Assembly (NCBI RefSeq): GCF_003259745.1
Contig: NZ_QLMC01000008.1
Location: forward strand, 210,552-274,551
Source: Larkinella arboricola
GTDB taxonomy: Bacteria; Bacteroidota; Bacteroidia; Cytophagales; Spirosomataceae
DNA: 64,000 nucleotides
Direction: 5' to 3'
Of the stretch, positions 9,257 through 19,536 are shown one piece after another; the stretch's first letter is position 1; each line of letters begins with the position of its first letter. Both the position numbers and the translations under genes were made by a program. The notes under the pieces are model-generated. The model was not told where the DNA came from, made no database searches, and saw only the letters and a list, made by a program, of their open reading frames with translations.

Positions 9257-9334
9257 TTAGGGGTGTCCGCCTTTGGGCGGGCTGAGATGATACCCTTTGA
9301 ACCTGAACAGGGTAATGCCTGCGAAGGGAAAAGT
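9257..9334 (+). promoter_or_regulatory. TPP (THI-box) riboswitch
   Basis: All conserved THI-box blocks are present in order: GGGGTGTCC, a GC-rich stem (CCGCCTTTGGGCGG), CTGAGATGATACCC, TTTGAACCTGAACAGGGTAATGCC split around the P4/P5 stem, and GCGAAGGGAA closing P1. It precedes thiS-thiC and should shut the operon down when thiamine pyrophosphate is plentiful. Confidence 0.95.
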
Positions 9335-9336
9335 GA

Positions 9337-11514
<2,178 letters not shown>

Positions 11515-11529
11515 GACGCAAAAACGTGC

Positions 11530-12165
11530 ATGAAAATTAGTCAATTACACTATATAACAGCCTCCCCCGAACAGGCCGAAGCGGCTTGCCGGGCGGGGGT
11601 AGACTGGGTTCAGTTGCGGGTTAAAAACCGCAATACTGCCGACTGGAAGGCGCTGGCCCTCGAAACGCTGGCGGTATGCCGACAATACAACGCCCGGCTA
11701 ATCATCAACGACAACGTAACGTTAGCCGCTGAACTGGGTGCCGACGGGGTTCATGTCGGCAAAGAAGACCTGCCCGTAGCCGAAGCCCGGCGAAGGCTGG
11801 GTGATTCGGTGATCATCGGCGGCACGGCCAACACCCTGGATGACATTCGGGCCCACCATGCCGCCGGAGCCGACTACATCGGGCTGGGACCATACCGGTT
11901 TACAACCACGAAGGAAAAACTGAGTCCCATCCTGGGCCTGGAGGGCTACCGCCACCTGTTGACTACCTGTTCTTCGGAAGGAATTTCATTGCCGATCATC
12001 GCCATTGGAGGAATCGAGGTGGACGATGTTCCGGCACTCCTTCGGGAAGGTGTACACGGCATTGCCGTTTCGGGGGCCATTACCCGTGAGCCAGCCAGTC
12101 AGGTACCCGCGTTTTGGCAGGCCATTCAAACCGCTACTTCTTTTTCAATTCTGGAAAACCGATGA
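11530..12165 (+). CDS. thiE: Thiamine-phosphate synthase ThiE
   Basis: 211 residues, TIM-barrel enzyme joining hydroxymethylpyrimidine pyrophosphate and thiazole phosphate. Motifs: VQLRVKNR near the N-terminus (pyrophosphate binding), [24 protein letters not shown] in two adjoining strands, IIGGTANT and GPYRFTTTK, and IAIGGI near the end. Starts 15 bp after thiC and overlaps thiG by ATGA, typical of coupled translation. A second, more divergent homologue lies at 15135-15719. Confidence 0.95.
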   Translation: MKISQLHYITASPEQAEAACRAGVDWVQLRVKNRNTADWKALALETLAVCRQYNARLIINDNVTLAAELGADGVHVGKEDLPVAEARRRLGDSVIIGGTANTLDDIRAHHAAGADYIGLGPYRFTTTKEKLSPILGLEGYRHLLTTCSSEGISLPIIAIGGIEVDDVPALLREGVHGIAVSGAITREPASQVPAFWQAIQTATSFSILENR

Positions 12166-12947
12166 CACACCTACTTTCACAACCTTTGCAGATTGCGGAT
12201 AAAACTTTTTCGTCGCGCCTGTTCACCGGTACCGGCAAGTTTAGCTCGACCGACCAGATGGAAGCCGCCCTGCTGGCATCCGGCTCCGAACTGGTTACGG
12301 TGGCGCTGAAACGCGTTGATCTGACCACCGACAACGACGATACGCTGCTGCACCTGAAGGCCCCGCATCTGCACCTGCTGCCCAACACCTCGGGGGTACG
12401 CACCGCCCGCGAAGCCGTGTTTGCGGCTCAGTTGGCCCGCGAGGCCCTCGAAACCAACTGGCTCAAGCTGGAAATCCACCCCGACCCCCGGTACCTGCTG
12501 CCCGATCCGGTCGAAACGCTGAAAGCCGCCGAAGAACTGGTCAAGCTGGGATTTGTCGTATTGCCCTACATCCATGCCGACCCGGTGTTGTGCAAACGGC
12601 TTGAAGCCGTGGGGGTAGCCGCCGTGATGCCGTTGGGAGCGCCCATTGGCTCGAACCGGGGTTTGCGGACGCTGGATTTCCTGGAAATTATCATCGAGCA
12701 AAGCCGGGTGCCGGTGGTGGTCGATGCGGGCATTGGCGCACCGTCGCACGCTGCGGCTGCGATGGAACTGGGTGCCGATGCGGTACTGGTCAATACGGCC
12801 ATTGCCGTGGCCGACAATCCCGTACAGATGGCCATTGCCTTTAAAATGGCCGTAGAAGCCGGGCGGCTGGCTTACGAAGCCCGGTTGGCAGCCTCGTCGC
12901 CGACGGCCGTAGCCAGTAGTCCTTTCACCGCTTTTCTGGAAGAGTAA
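12162..12947 (+). CDS. thiG: Thiazole synthase ThiG
   Basis: 261 residues from the ATG at 12162, which overlaps the thiE stop; an earlier in-frame start at 12114 lies within thiE and is unlikely. ThiG is a TIM-barrel enzyme that forms the thiazole ring from deoxyxylulose phosphate, dehydroglycine and ThiS thiocarboxylate. Visible: FTGTGKF, the ALKRVDL segment, the Schiff-base lysine region [39 protein letters not shown] and [13 protein letters not shown]. Confidence 0.96.
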   Translation: MTHLLSQPLQIADKTFSSRLFTGTGKFSSTDQMEAALLASGSELVTVALKRVDLTTDNDDTLLHLKAPHLHLLPNTSGVRTAREAVFAAQLAREALETNWLKLEIHPDPRYLLPDPVETLKAAEELVKLGFVVLPYIHADPVLCKRLEAVGVAAVMPLGAPIGSNRGLRTLDFLEIIIEQSRVPVVVDAGIGAPSHAAAAMELGADAVLVNTAIAVADNPVQMAIAFKMAVEAGRLAYEARLAASSPTAVASSPFTAFLEE

Positions 12948-12949
12948 CG

Positions 12950-14089
12950 ATGTTTAGCGAATTGTTAGAACAGTATCGGTGGCCGGAAATCAAGCAGGCC
13001 ATTGAAACGAAAACCCGCCGGGATGTGGAGGTAGCACTGGCCCGAACCGACCGGACGATGGCTGATTTTCAGGCGCTGATTTCCCCGGCAGCGGCTCCTT
13101 ATCTGGAAGAAATGGCCCGGCAAAGCCACCATCTGACCCAGCAACGGTTTGGTAAAACCATGCAGTTGTATGCTCCGCTGTATTTGTCCAACGAGTGTCA
13201 GAACATCTGTACGTACTGCGCCTTTAGCGTCGATAACAAAATCCGGCGACGGACACTGAACGACGAAGAGATTCTGCGCGAAGCCGACGCGCTGAAAGCG
13301 ATGGGGTATCAGCACGTCCTGCTGGTGACGGGGGAGGCCAACCAAACCGTCGGGGTGCCGTATCTGAAAAATGCCATTCGCCTGTTGCGCAGCCGGTTTG
13401 CCCATATTTCGATGGAGGTGCAGCCGCTCGAGCAGGCTGCCTACGAGGAACTGATACCGGAAGGGCTGCACACGGTGCTGGTGTATCAGGAAACCTACGA
13501 CCGTGACAGTTATAAAATCCACCATCCCAAAGGCAAAAAAGCCAGTTATCAATACCGGGTGGAAACCCCCGACCGACTGGGCCGTGCGGGCATCCATAAG
13601 ATGGGTCTGGGAACCTTACTGGGCCTGTCGGACTGGCGCACCGACAGCTTTTTTACGGCCCTGCACCTGCATTATCTGGAGCGCACCTATTGGCAAACCC
13701 GCTACAGCCTGTCGTTTCCGCGTCTGCGGCCTATTGATGTGCTGGGAGCCGAGGGCGTAACCTCCCGGGACTTCGGTAACTGCCTGACCGACCGCGAACT
13801 GGTTCAGTTAATTTGTGCCTACCGGCTGTTCAGTCCGGAGGTTGAACTGTCGCTGTCGACGCGCGAAAGCCCCACGTTCCGGGATCACATTATTCGACTT
13901 GGTATCACCAGCATCAGCGCGGGGTCAAAGACCAATCCGGGTGGTTATGCCGTTGAACCGCAGTCGCTCGAACAGTTTGAAATTTCCGACGAACGCTCAC
14001 CGGCTGAAATGGCGGAGGTGATCCGGCGGGCCGGTTACGAACCCGTCTGGAAAGATTGGGACGCCAGCTTAATGATCGTATATCCATGA
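12950..14089 (+). CDS. thiH: 2-iminoacetate synthase ThiH (tyrosine lyase)
   Basis: 379 residues. Radical-SAM enzyme cleaving tyrosine to dehydroglycine (2-iminoacetate) for ThiG. The 4Fe-4S motif C-x3-C-x2-C is visible as Cys83, Cys87 and Cys90 (CQNICTYC). Further signatures: VTGEANQTVG, METQPL-like MEVQPLEQ, VYQETYD, and SAGSKTNPGGY near the C-terminus. Having ThiH rather than ThiO implies that glycine imine is made from tyrosine without oxygen. 2 bp after thiG, and overlaps thiF by ATGA. Confidence 0.96.
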   Translation: MFSELLEQYRWPEIKQAIETKTRRDVEVALARTDRTMADFQALISPAAAPYLEEMARQSHHLTQQRFGKTMQLYAPLYLSNECQNICTYCAFSVDNKIRRRTLNDEEILREADALKAMGYQHVLLVTGEANQTVGVPYLKNAIRLLRSRFAHISMEVQPLEQAAYEELIPEGLHTVLVYQETYDRDSYKIHHPKGKKASYQYRVETPDRLGRAGIHKMGLGTLLGLSDWRTDSFFTALHLHYLERTYWQTRYSLSFPRLRPIDVLGAEGVTSRDFGNCLTDRELVQLICAYRLFSPEVELSLSTRESPTFRDHIIRLGITSISAGSKTNPGGYAVEPQSLEQFEISDERSPAEMAEVIRRAGYEPVWKDWDASLMIVYP

Positions 14090-15138
14090 CACAGATCGAA
14101 CAGGAACGTTATAGCCGCCATCTGCTTTTACCCGAAATTGGGCTGGAAGGACAGCAAAAGTTGAAAAATGCCCGGGTGCTGGTGATCGGCGCGGGCGGAT
14201 TGGGTTGTCCAGTACTCCAATACCTGACAGCCGCCGGAATTGGCACCATTGGGGTAGCCGATGGCGATACCGTCGCCCTGAGCAACCTCCAGCGGCAGAT
14301 TCTTTTTTCGACCGCCGATGTTGGCAAACCGAAGGCTCATGCGGCTATTGCCCGGCTACAGGAGCAAAATCCGCTGATCCAGTTTCGGGCTCATCCGGAT
14401 TTTTTGACCAGCGAAAACGCGCTGGAGTGGATCGCCGGTTATGGTGTGGTGGTGGATGGTTCGGACAATTTTGCCACCCGGTATCTGGTCAATGATGCCT
14501 GCGTGATGCTAAACAAACCGTTGGTGTTTGGGTCTATTTATCGGTTTGAAGGGCAGGTTAGCGTGTTTAATGTCGGTGACGGCCCCACCTACCGTTGTCT
14601 TTATCCCGATCCGAGCGACTTACCGGCCTGCGCCGAAGCCGGAGTTCTGGGCGTCCTGCCCGGAATTACCGGTTGTTTGATGGCCAATGAGGTAATCAAG
14701 TTGATTACGAGTACGGGCGAACTGCTAAGCGGGAAGCTACTGATTTTTAACGCGATGCAAATGCAGTTTCAGACCTTCGGGTTGGTGGCTGACCCTGCCA
14801 ACAAACGGATTACCGGGTTATCAGCCGATCAACCGGTTTGCGCCCCGCCGGTTCTGGAAATTACGTATGATGAATACGTAGAACGTTTGGAACAGGAAAC
14901 CGATCTGCTTTTGATTGATGTTCGCGAGCCGGAAGAAGCCGCCCGCCGAACGCTGGGTGGCCAGTTGATTCCACTGGCTCAGGTGCTGGCTCAACCGGAC
15001 CTGATTCCGGCCAATCGAGCCGTCATTATCTATTGTCAGTCGGGAGTACGGAGTAAAAAAGCCGTTGAGTTTCTGCAAGCGCAGGGTTTTCAGGAGGTAG
15101 CGAGTTTAAAAGGCGGTTTGAGCGCAATCCCCGTTTAA
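14086..15138 (+). CDS. thiF: ThiF/MoeB-type adenylyltransferase with rhodanese domain
   Basis: 350 residues from the ATG overlapping the thiH stop. The N-terminal E1-like domain has RYSRHLLLPEIG, the nucleotide loop GAGGLGCPVLQYL, DGDTVALSNLQRQ and the catalytic Cys182 in CAEAGVLGVLPG. The C-terminal rhodanese domain (about 260-350) has IDVREPEE and active Cys317 in YCQSGVRS. It should activate ThiS and supply sulfur from its own rhodanese Cys. The zinc ligands look incomplete: only single Cys residues are seen where MoeB has CxxC pairs. Within this operon ThiS is the obvious partner, though a role in molybdopterin synthesis is also possible. Confidence 0.9.
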   Translation: MTQIEQERYSRHLLLPEIGLEGQQKLKNARVLVIGAGGLGCPVLQYLTAAGIGTIGVADGDTVALSNLQRQILFSTADVGKPKAHAAIARLQEQNPLIQFRAHPDFLTSENALEWIAGYGVVVDGSDNFATRYLVNDACVMLNKPLVFGSIYRFEGQVSVFNVGDGPTYRCLYPDPSDLPACAEAGVLGVLPGITGCLMANEVIKLITSTGELLSGKLLIFNAMQMQFQTFGLVADPANKRITGLSADQPVCAPPVLEITYDEYVERLEQETDLLLIDVREPEEAARRTLGGQLIPLAQVLAQPDLIPANRAVIIYCQSGVRSKKAVEFLQAQGFQEVASLKGGLSAIPV

Positions 15139-15719
15139 GCGATCTGCTGAACCAACTCCCGTACGGCTTGAGCCGGGTCCGGGCTTTCCCATAAAGCGCC
15201 CAATACGGCCGCTCCGTCGAATCCGGCCTGCTGCACCCGAGCCATGTTGTCACGTTGGATTCCGCCCAGACCGATCAATCTGGGCAACTTTTCGGATGAT
15301 CGACGGAGTGCCTGAATCCGATTGGCCTGTTCTTCCAGCGTCAGGGTCGGGCCATAGCCCGGCTTGCTGATGCTGGGAAAAAGCGGGCTGTAAAATACCG
15401 TTTCGACCCGTCCGGCCAGCGCGGGCCAGTGGGCCAGATCATGTATACTGGTCGAAAAAGCGCGGCTGTCGGGAGATGCCTGCCGCCGGGCCGACTCTTT
15501 CCAGTGAAGCCGGAAACCCGTATTCAGCACGGGAAAAGGCAGAATCAGTTGTGCCTGATACGGCTGTAAAGCCTCTCGGTCTAGCTGCCGCCGTAGCTCC
15601 TTCGAATCAGGTTGGCGAATGTACAAATACGATAACCCGGCCTGAAAAAGCGCCGGAATCAAATTCCACAGGTTATCAGAATGGGCAGAAGGAGTAACGC
15701 CAATTACGAGGAATGGCAT
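15135..15719 (-). CDS. Second thiamine-phosphate synthase-like protein (ThiE/TenI family)
   Basis: 194 residues. A shorter, divergent TIM barrel of the ThiE/TenI family: YLYIRQPDSKE, STSIHDLAHW, FYSPLFPSISKPGYGP and LIGLGGIQ replace the usual ThiE motifs. It could be a thiazole tautomerase (TenI role) or a second ThiE; the sequence alone does not decide. It converges on thiF, and the two stop codons share bases 15135-15138 (TTAA). No riboswitch is seen upstream of its start. Confidence 0.8.
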   Translation of the reverse strand: MPFLVIGVTPSAHSDNLWNLIPALFQAGLSYLYIRQPDSKELRRQLDREALQPYQAQLILPFPVLNTGFRLHWKESARRQASPDSRAFSTSIHDLAHWPALAGRVETVFYSPLFPSISKPGYGPTLTLEEQANRIQALRRSSEKLPRLIGLGGIQRDNMARVQQAGFDGAAVLGALWESPDPAQAVRELVQQIA

Positions 15720-15945
15720 CGTTCAGCAAAAGATGGTTCATTACAAAAATAGAGTTCCATTTCCATTAAACCCATGATAGCTACTCTCCTGCAAGGATGC
15801 GCTAAATGGGTTCAGGGCTACTGTGTCCGAACGCCAGCCGGTAACCATAAGCTCCTACCCCGAATTCGCTTACGTAAACGCTGGTTCCAAAATGCCGGTC
15901 AAACCGAAGCAAATAGCAATCTGAAAGCAGGAAAGCCGCAAGCTT

Positions 15946-16167
15946 TTACAGTTGTTCCGGGCTTAAAATCTGCTGATATTCCAGCTCCAGCGTTCGCATG
16001 TGAACCCCGATCGGTCTACCGTCAAACGCTGCCATCGGCAATTCAAAGCGCTTCCCCTCATCATCCAGCATAAAGATATTATATAGCTGAAAACCGGCTA
16101 ACATCAGGTCATTTAAGATATCCATATGCTGTTCAAGATGAGGAGAACAAAAGCTATGGGAATTCAT
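15946..16167 (-). CDS. Small conserved-looking protein of unknown function
   Basis: 73 residues from the ATG at 16167 (MNSHSFC); a later ATG (MDILNDLML) would give 59. Composition is protein-like and soluble, with LYNIFMLDDEGKRFELPM followed by a helical acidic C-terminus. No family recognised. The opposite-strand frame at 15774-16073 has poor composition and is taken as its shadow. The gap 15720-15945 shows nothing else. Confidence 0.5.
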   Translation of the reverse strand: MNSHSFCSPHLEQHMDILNDLMLAGFQLYNIFMLDDEGKRFELPMAAFDGRPIGVHMRTLELEYQQILSPEQL

Positions 16168-16302
16168 CTCGCCTTCGGAAGATAAAATGGAAAAAAAGAG
16201 CCACATCGTTCACTAACCACTAAGTAAATACTGAGGACGTAGGGCAAAAAAGAAGCCAAATTTATTTTATTCCTGAATAGTAAGTAATCGGTATGTGCCC
16301 TT

Positions 16303-16347
16303 AAAACGGAAGAACCCGGCCATTGGTGGCCGGGTTCTTCCGTTTTT
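16303..16347. terminator. Strong bidirectional hairpin terminator
   Basis: A perfect 17-20 bp stem (ACGGAAGAACCCGGCCA pairing with TGGCCGGGTTCTTCCGT) with a four-base loop, flanked by A runs and T runs on both sides. It lies 30 bp after the stop of the minus-strand 33-aa gene at 16378. Confidence 0.88.
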
Positions 16348-16377
16348 TGCCTGAAGGAACGACGTGTACGATACAGA

Positions 16378-16479
16378 TTATGCCAAAGTTGCAAGTATAC
16401 AGGCAATACCAGTTACGGCCATTAAGACAAGCACGGCCCATAGGGCGTGTTCATTAACGGTAGAATCACGACGAATCAT
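16378..16479 (-). CDS. Tiny single-span membrane protein (33 aa)
   Basis: ATG at 16479, TAA at 16380-16378. The peptide starts MIRRDSTVNEHALW, giving a positively charged/polar head. A hydrophobic segment of about 18 residues follows (AVLVLMAVTGIACILATL), ending in Ala just before the stop. A -7 box (TAAATTTG) lies 41 bp upstream and a strong terminator 30 bp downstream, so it has the layout of an independent transcription unit. Function unknown; too small for most gene callers. Confidence 0.6.
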   Translation of the reverse strand: MIRRDSTVNEHALWAVLVLMAVTGIACILATLA

Positions 16480-16519
16480 AGAGTAAGAGTTACGGTAAGT
16501 TACGGTATTTAACAGACAG

Positions 16520-16527
16520 CAAATTTA
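16520..16527 (-). promoter_or_regulatory. Promoter -7 box for the 33-aa gene
   Basis: TAAATTTG on the minus strand matches TAnnTTTG and lies 41 bp before the ATG at 16479. No clear -33 element at normal spacing. Confidence 0.45.
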
Positions 16528-16929
16528 CAATTATTTCATCATATATCTACCGTACAACATAAAATCAAGCCTTTTAATAGGTATTAATAGAGATAAATCA
16601 ACAAAGGCGCTGACCTCCCTGCCCTATCTGGTCATTGTTCTGAACCATCCAGCACACCGCATTGAAAGCCGCTCAAGGCCGACTCGCCGAAAAGATCGGA
16701 TCAGGCAGGACCAATCTCCCGGGAGAGTATCCGTAAGCCGTTGCGGTGGTCGGCCCGACAGGTCATTTCGGCCTTTATGGCTAAAAATTGCCCTCAAAAT
16801 TTATTATACGCGGTCATTTTGACCCCATCCCGGCATCTTAATTGATGCTTATGTTACTACAGGCGCAGTTTAAACAGACGCTCCTGCCTACCCACCAACT
16901 ATATTTTGACGCCGATTTTTCGACTGCTG
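16528..16929. other. Intergenic region, nothing recognised
   Basis: About 400 bp between divergent small genes. No ORF, hairpin terminator or RNA gene was recognised. Confidence 0.4.
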
Positions 16930-17139
16930 ATGCCCAAACCAATCAAACCACCCGCTGGTCCTAAAGACTGGACGGGGCCTTTAATTTGGTCAGGCGTATT
17001 GCTGGGAACCACCATTAGCCTTGGTTTACTTATCAAGTTACTCGTGCATTCCGTCGCTTACGTACTGGCTATTTTCGGCACAATAGGTACAATTGCTCTT
17101 TTTTGCCATTCGTATATCAGAAGTAAAAAACAGGAATGA
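16930..17139 (+). CDS. Small membrane protein, two predicted helices
   Basis: 69 residues from the ATG at 16930; a TTG at 16906 would add eight residues. A Pro/Lys-rich head (MPKPIKPPAGPKDW) is followed by two hydrophobic helices (around LIWSGVLLGTTISLGLLI and VAYVLAIFGTIGTIALF) and a basic tail (RSKKQE), giving an N-in/C-in hairpin in the inner membrane. No family recognised. Confidence 0.55.
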   Translation: MPKPIKPPAGPKDWTGPLIWSGVLLGTTISLGLLIKLLVHSVAYVLAIFGTIGTIALFCHSYIRSKKQE

Positions 17140-17314
17140 TGACCGGACGCTACGCTGCTCTTCCAACAATTTGTTTACCAAAAGTCCTGGCGCGGTTTTA
17201 CGACATTCCCCGGAAAATGCCCCGAATGGGGCTTAAAAGCGGAATGTCTACAGTCATAGAAGCTTTGCTTGCCTTAACCCAGAAACAGATTTTTAAAGTT
17301 TAAAACTCAACGTT

Positions 17315-17539
17315 ATGAAAAAATATATCCTTTTAGTAGGGTCGCTTGCCGTTGTTTTCGCCGTTGCCACCCTGACCTGCGGTGGTTTTCTCTCTTTCAT
17401 CTTTGGAATGGTTGCCTTCACGCTTGCGGTATGTGCCGCGGTGCTTTCATCCCATGCACAGGTCGATGCCAACAATAACCCAATTCCAAAAGAACCCGTA
17501 ACCGCCAGACCGTCCCGACTCGCCGGATTTCCGATCTAA
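17315..17539 (+). CDS. Small secreted or membrane protein, unknown function
   Basis: 74 residues starting MKKYILLV. Two adjoining hydrophobic stretches (about 4-20 and 25-46) precede a polar Pro-rich tail (NNNPIPKEPVTARP). A signal peptide plus one membrane helix, or two helices, are both possible. No recognised family. Confidence 0.55.
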   Translation: MKKYILLVGSLAVVFAVATLTCGGFLSFIFGMVAFTLAVCAAVLSSHAQVDANNNPIPKEPVTARPSRLAGFPI

Positions 17540-18380
17540 ACAAACGGCTGCCCAGCCGCAACCGCCACTGAATAAAGGTTAAATCCTGCGCAGGAGCCCA
17601 ATCTGACCTCAGGTTAGCAAGCTCTTACGTGCCCTGACACAGGAGTTAGTAAGGCTCCGGGCAGTTGTGCATTTCTTGTGGACAAATCCGTCGTTTTGAG
17701 AAATTATCAGGCTATTTTTCTTTTTAAGCCATTTCCTCAACTTATAACGGAGAAATAGGATTTTTTTTATTTTACCAATCCTGAAACTGGCTAATCTCGA
17801 CAGGTTCCGGAAAGTCCAGACTTTTATAAGGAAAGCGAAGCCCGCGGCCTAACGTTTTCATCGGTGGATACCAACCGCCTATATAAGCTATATCAGGTTG
17901 ATATTCTATGTAGGTCAAGGGGATACAACCTACAGGGCAGAAAAAGTCAGTTAACTATAATATCAGTTAGTCAATATTACTTGTTATAGCTCAAAAGCAT
18001 TCCAGGAAACCCGTTATACTCCACTACCCTATAATAGTACATTAGCTTTACCTGAAGCCCTCCTGTTTACGTGGCCGAAGAGTTTTGAAACCTTCCGGCG
18101 TCTGGCAAAGCATGGCCAATAATGTCTGACAAATAGCCATACCGATTAAGAGTAGAGCCTGGTGGAGAGGTCGGGCCGGTGGAGCGATCTAACGCTTGAT
18201 CAGGCTGCGCCCCGTCCGGTTTTATTCCAAATCAGGGTTCCGATAAAGAGCCACTTCTCTGCTGAATAGCCGTCATGACTCTATAATTTAATGAAAGTAT
18301 ATCACTATCCATAGGATTTGCGTTTGTTAACGATCTGCTTACTAATTTGAGGTAGGTATACTGCAAACGGTGCCATTTTC
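17540..18380. other. Intergenic region, no gene seen
   Basis: About 840 bp with only short broken frames. A T8 run at 17761-17768 and AT-rich patches occur, but no convincing terminator, RNA gene or protein was found. Confidence 0.45.
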
Positions 18381-19331
18381 ATGCGATCGTTTTTACTTCT
18401 GGTTCTACTGGCAGGGTATTTAACCGGATTCCCGACTTTCCTGTACGGGCAATACCGACTGATGGGGAACGCGCAGCCGGGCCAGTCGGACAATTGTTAT
18501 GTTATCACTACCGACACCTCCATGCAGGCCGGAGCGGTCTGGAATACGCAGCCAATTGACCTTTCCGAATCCCACACCTGGGAATTTACCGTCAATCTGG
18601 GTCATAATCCGGAAGGAGGTGAAGGGCTCGTTTTTGTCTTACAGGCCCAAAATCTGGATGCCCTCGGTGGCCGTGCGGGTTCGCTGGGTTATACCGGCAT
18701 CCGTCCTTCCATCGGTATTGAATTTGATACCGATACGGGCAATTTTGATAACATCGCCATTAACAAAAATGGCACCATCACTCACGACCTGGCCGGTCCG
18801 GTCCCGGCGTTTTCAAACTTTGCGACCTTAAAAGATGGCCGTGATCATTTTGTCCGGATCGAATGGAACGCTGCGGCAACGACCCTTCGAATCTTTCTCG
18901 ATTGTGAATTAAAAATGACCAAAACCGTTGATCTGGTTAAAAACATCTTCGCTGACCGTCCGCAGGTCTGGTGGGGAATGACCGGCTCAACCGGGCCGGA
19001 GTCCAACGCAAACACACAACGGGTTTGCTTCCAGGTTCCCTCCTGCTCACCGGTTGTTTATATCCCGGACGTTTTCTCTCCGAACGCCGATGGAACGAAC
19101 GATCATCTGGAGATCAAAACGAAGGATGAATTAACCATTGAACTGACGGTTTTTAACCGGTGGGGCGAAATCGTTTTTCAGTCTCATTCGCTCGAAAACA
19201 CCTGGAATGGCACCTACCAGAATGCCGAATGTGCTCCCGGCACCTACACCTACAAGCTGACTTACCAGCGTGCGGACCTGACAGATAGCCCGATTTATCA
19301 GCAGACTGGCCATGTGTTGCTGGTCCGGTAA
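18381..19331 (+). CDS. Secreted L-type lectin-domain protein with T9SS type B sorting domain
   Basis: 316 residues. Signal peptide (about 1-23, ending LYGQ), then a legume-lectin-like beta-sandwich (about 25-220) with GGEGLVFVLQ, SIGIEFDTDTG and HFVRIEWN, as in bacterial L-type lectins. The C-terminal about 85 residues begin YIPDVFSPNADGTNDHL and continue FNRWGEIVFQS and WNGTYQNAECAPGTYTYKL, the gliding-motility-associated CHU_C/type B sorting domain. It should bind carbohydrate and be exported across the outer membrane by T9SS. Stands alone, with about 200 bp to the next gene. Confidence 0.9.
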   Translation: MRSFLLLVLLAGYLTGFPTFLYGQYRLMGNAQPGQSDNCYVITTDTSMQAGAVWNTQPIDLSESHTWEFTVNLGHNPEGGEGLVFVLQAQNLDALGGRAGSLGYTGIRPSIGIEFDTDTGNFDNIAINKNGTITHDLAGPVPAFSNFATLKDGRDHFVRIEWNAAATTLRIFLDCELKMTKTVDLVKNIFADRPQVWWGMTGSTGPESNANTQRVCFQVPSCSPVVYIPDVFSPNADGTNDHLEIKTKDELTIELTVFNRWGEIVFQSHSLENTWNGTYQNAECAPGTYTYKLTYQRADLTDSPIYQQTGHVLLVR

Positions 19332-19536
19332 ACTCAAATCCGGCGGTGTTCCCCGCTTTTTATGAAGCCTCTGATAAACCGTGATGGAAAGAAACATTTA
19401 GATAAATCCGGCGAATCCAATTATTTGAATAACCAAACGGATGGGATACGGGTTTGCTTTACCAAAGCCCAGGACTGATTTATAGTCTATTCCTGCTTAA
19501 CTTCGCCGTGGAGCAAGCCTGAAGTAACGCTCGTGT

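Noticed and set aside
15774..16073. 99-codon plus-strand frame
   Set aside because: Low-complexity, Pro/Ala/Lys-rich; antisense to the better small frame at 15946-16167.
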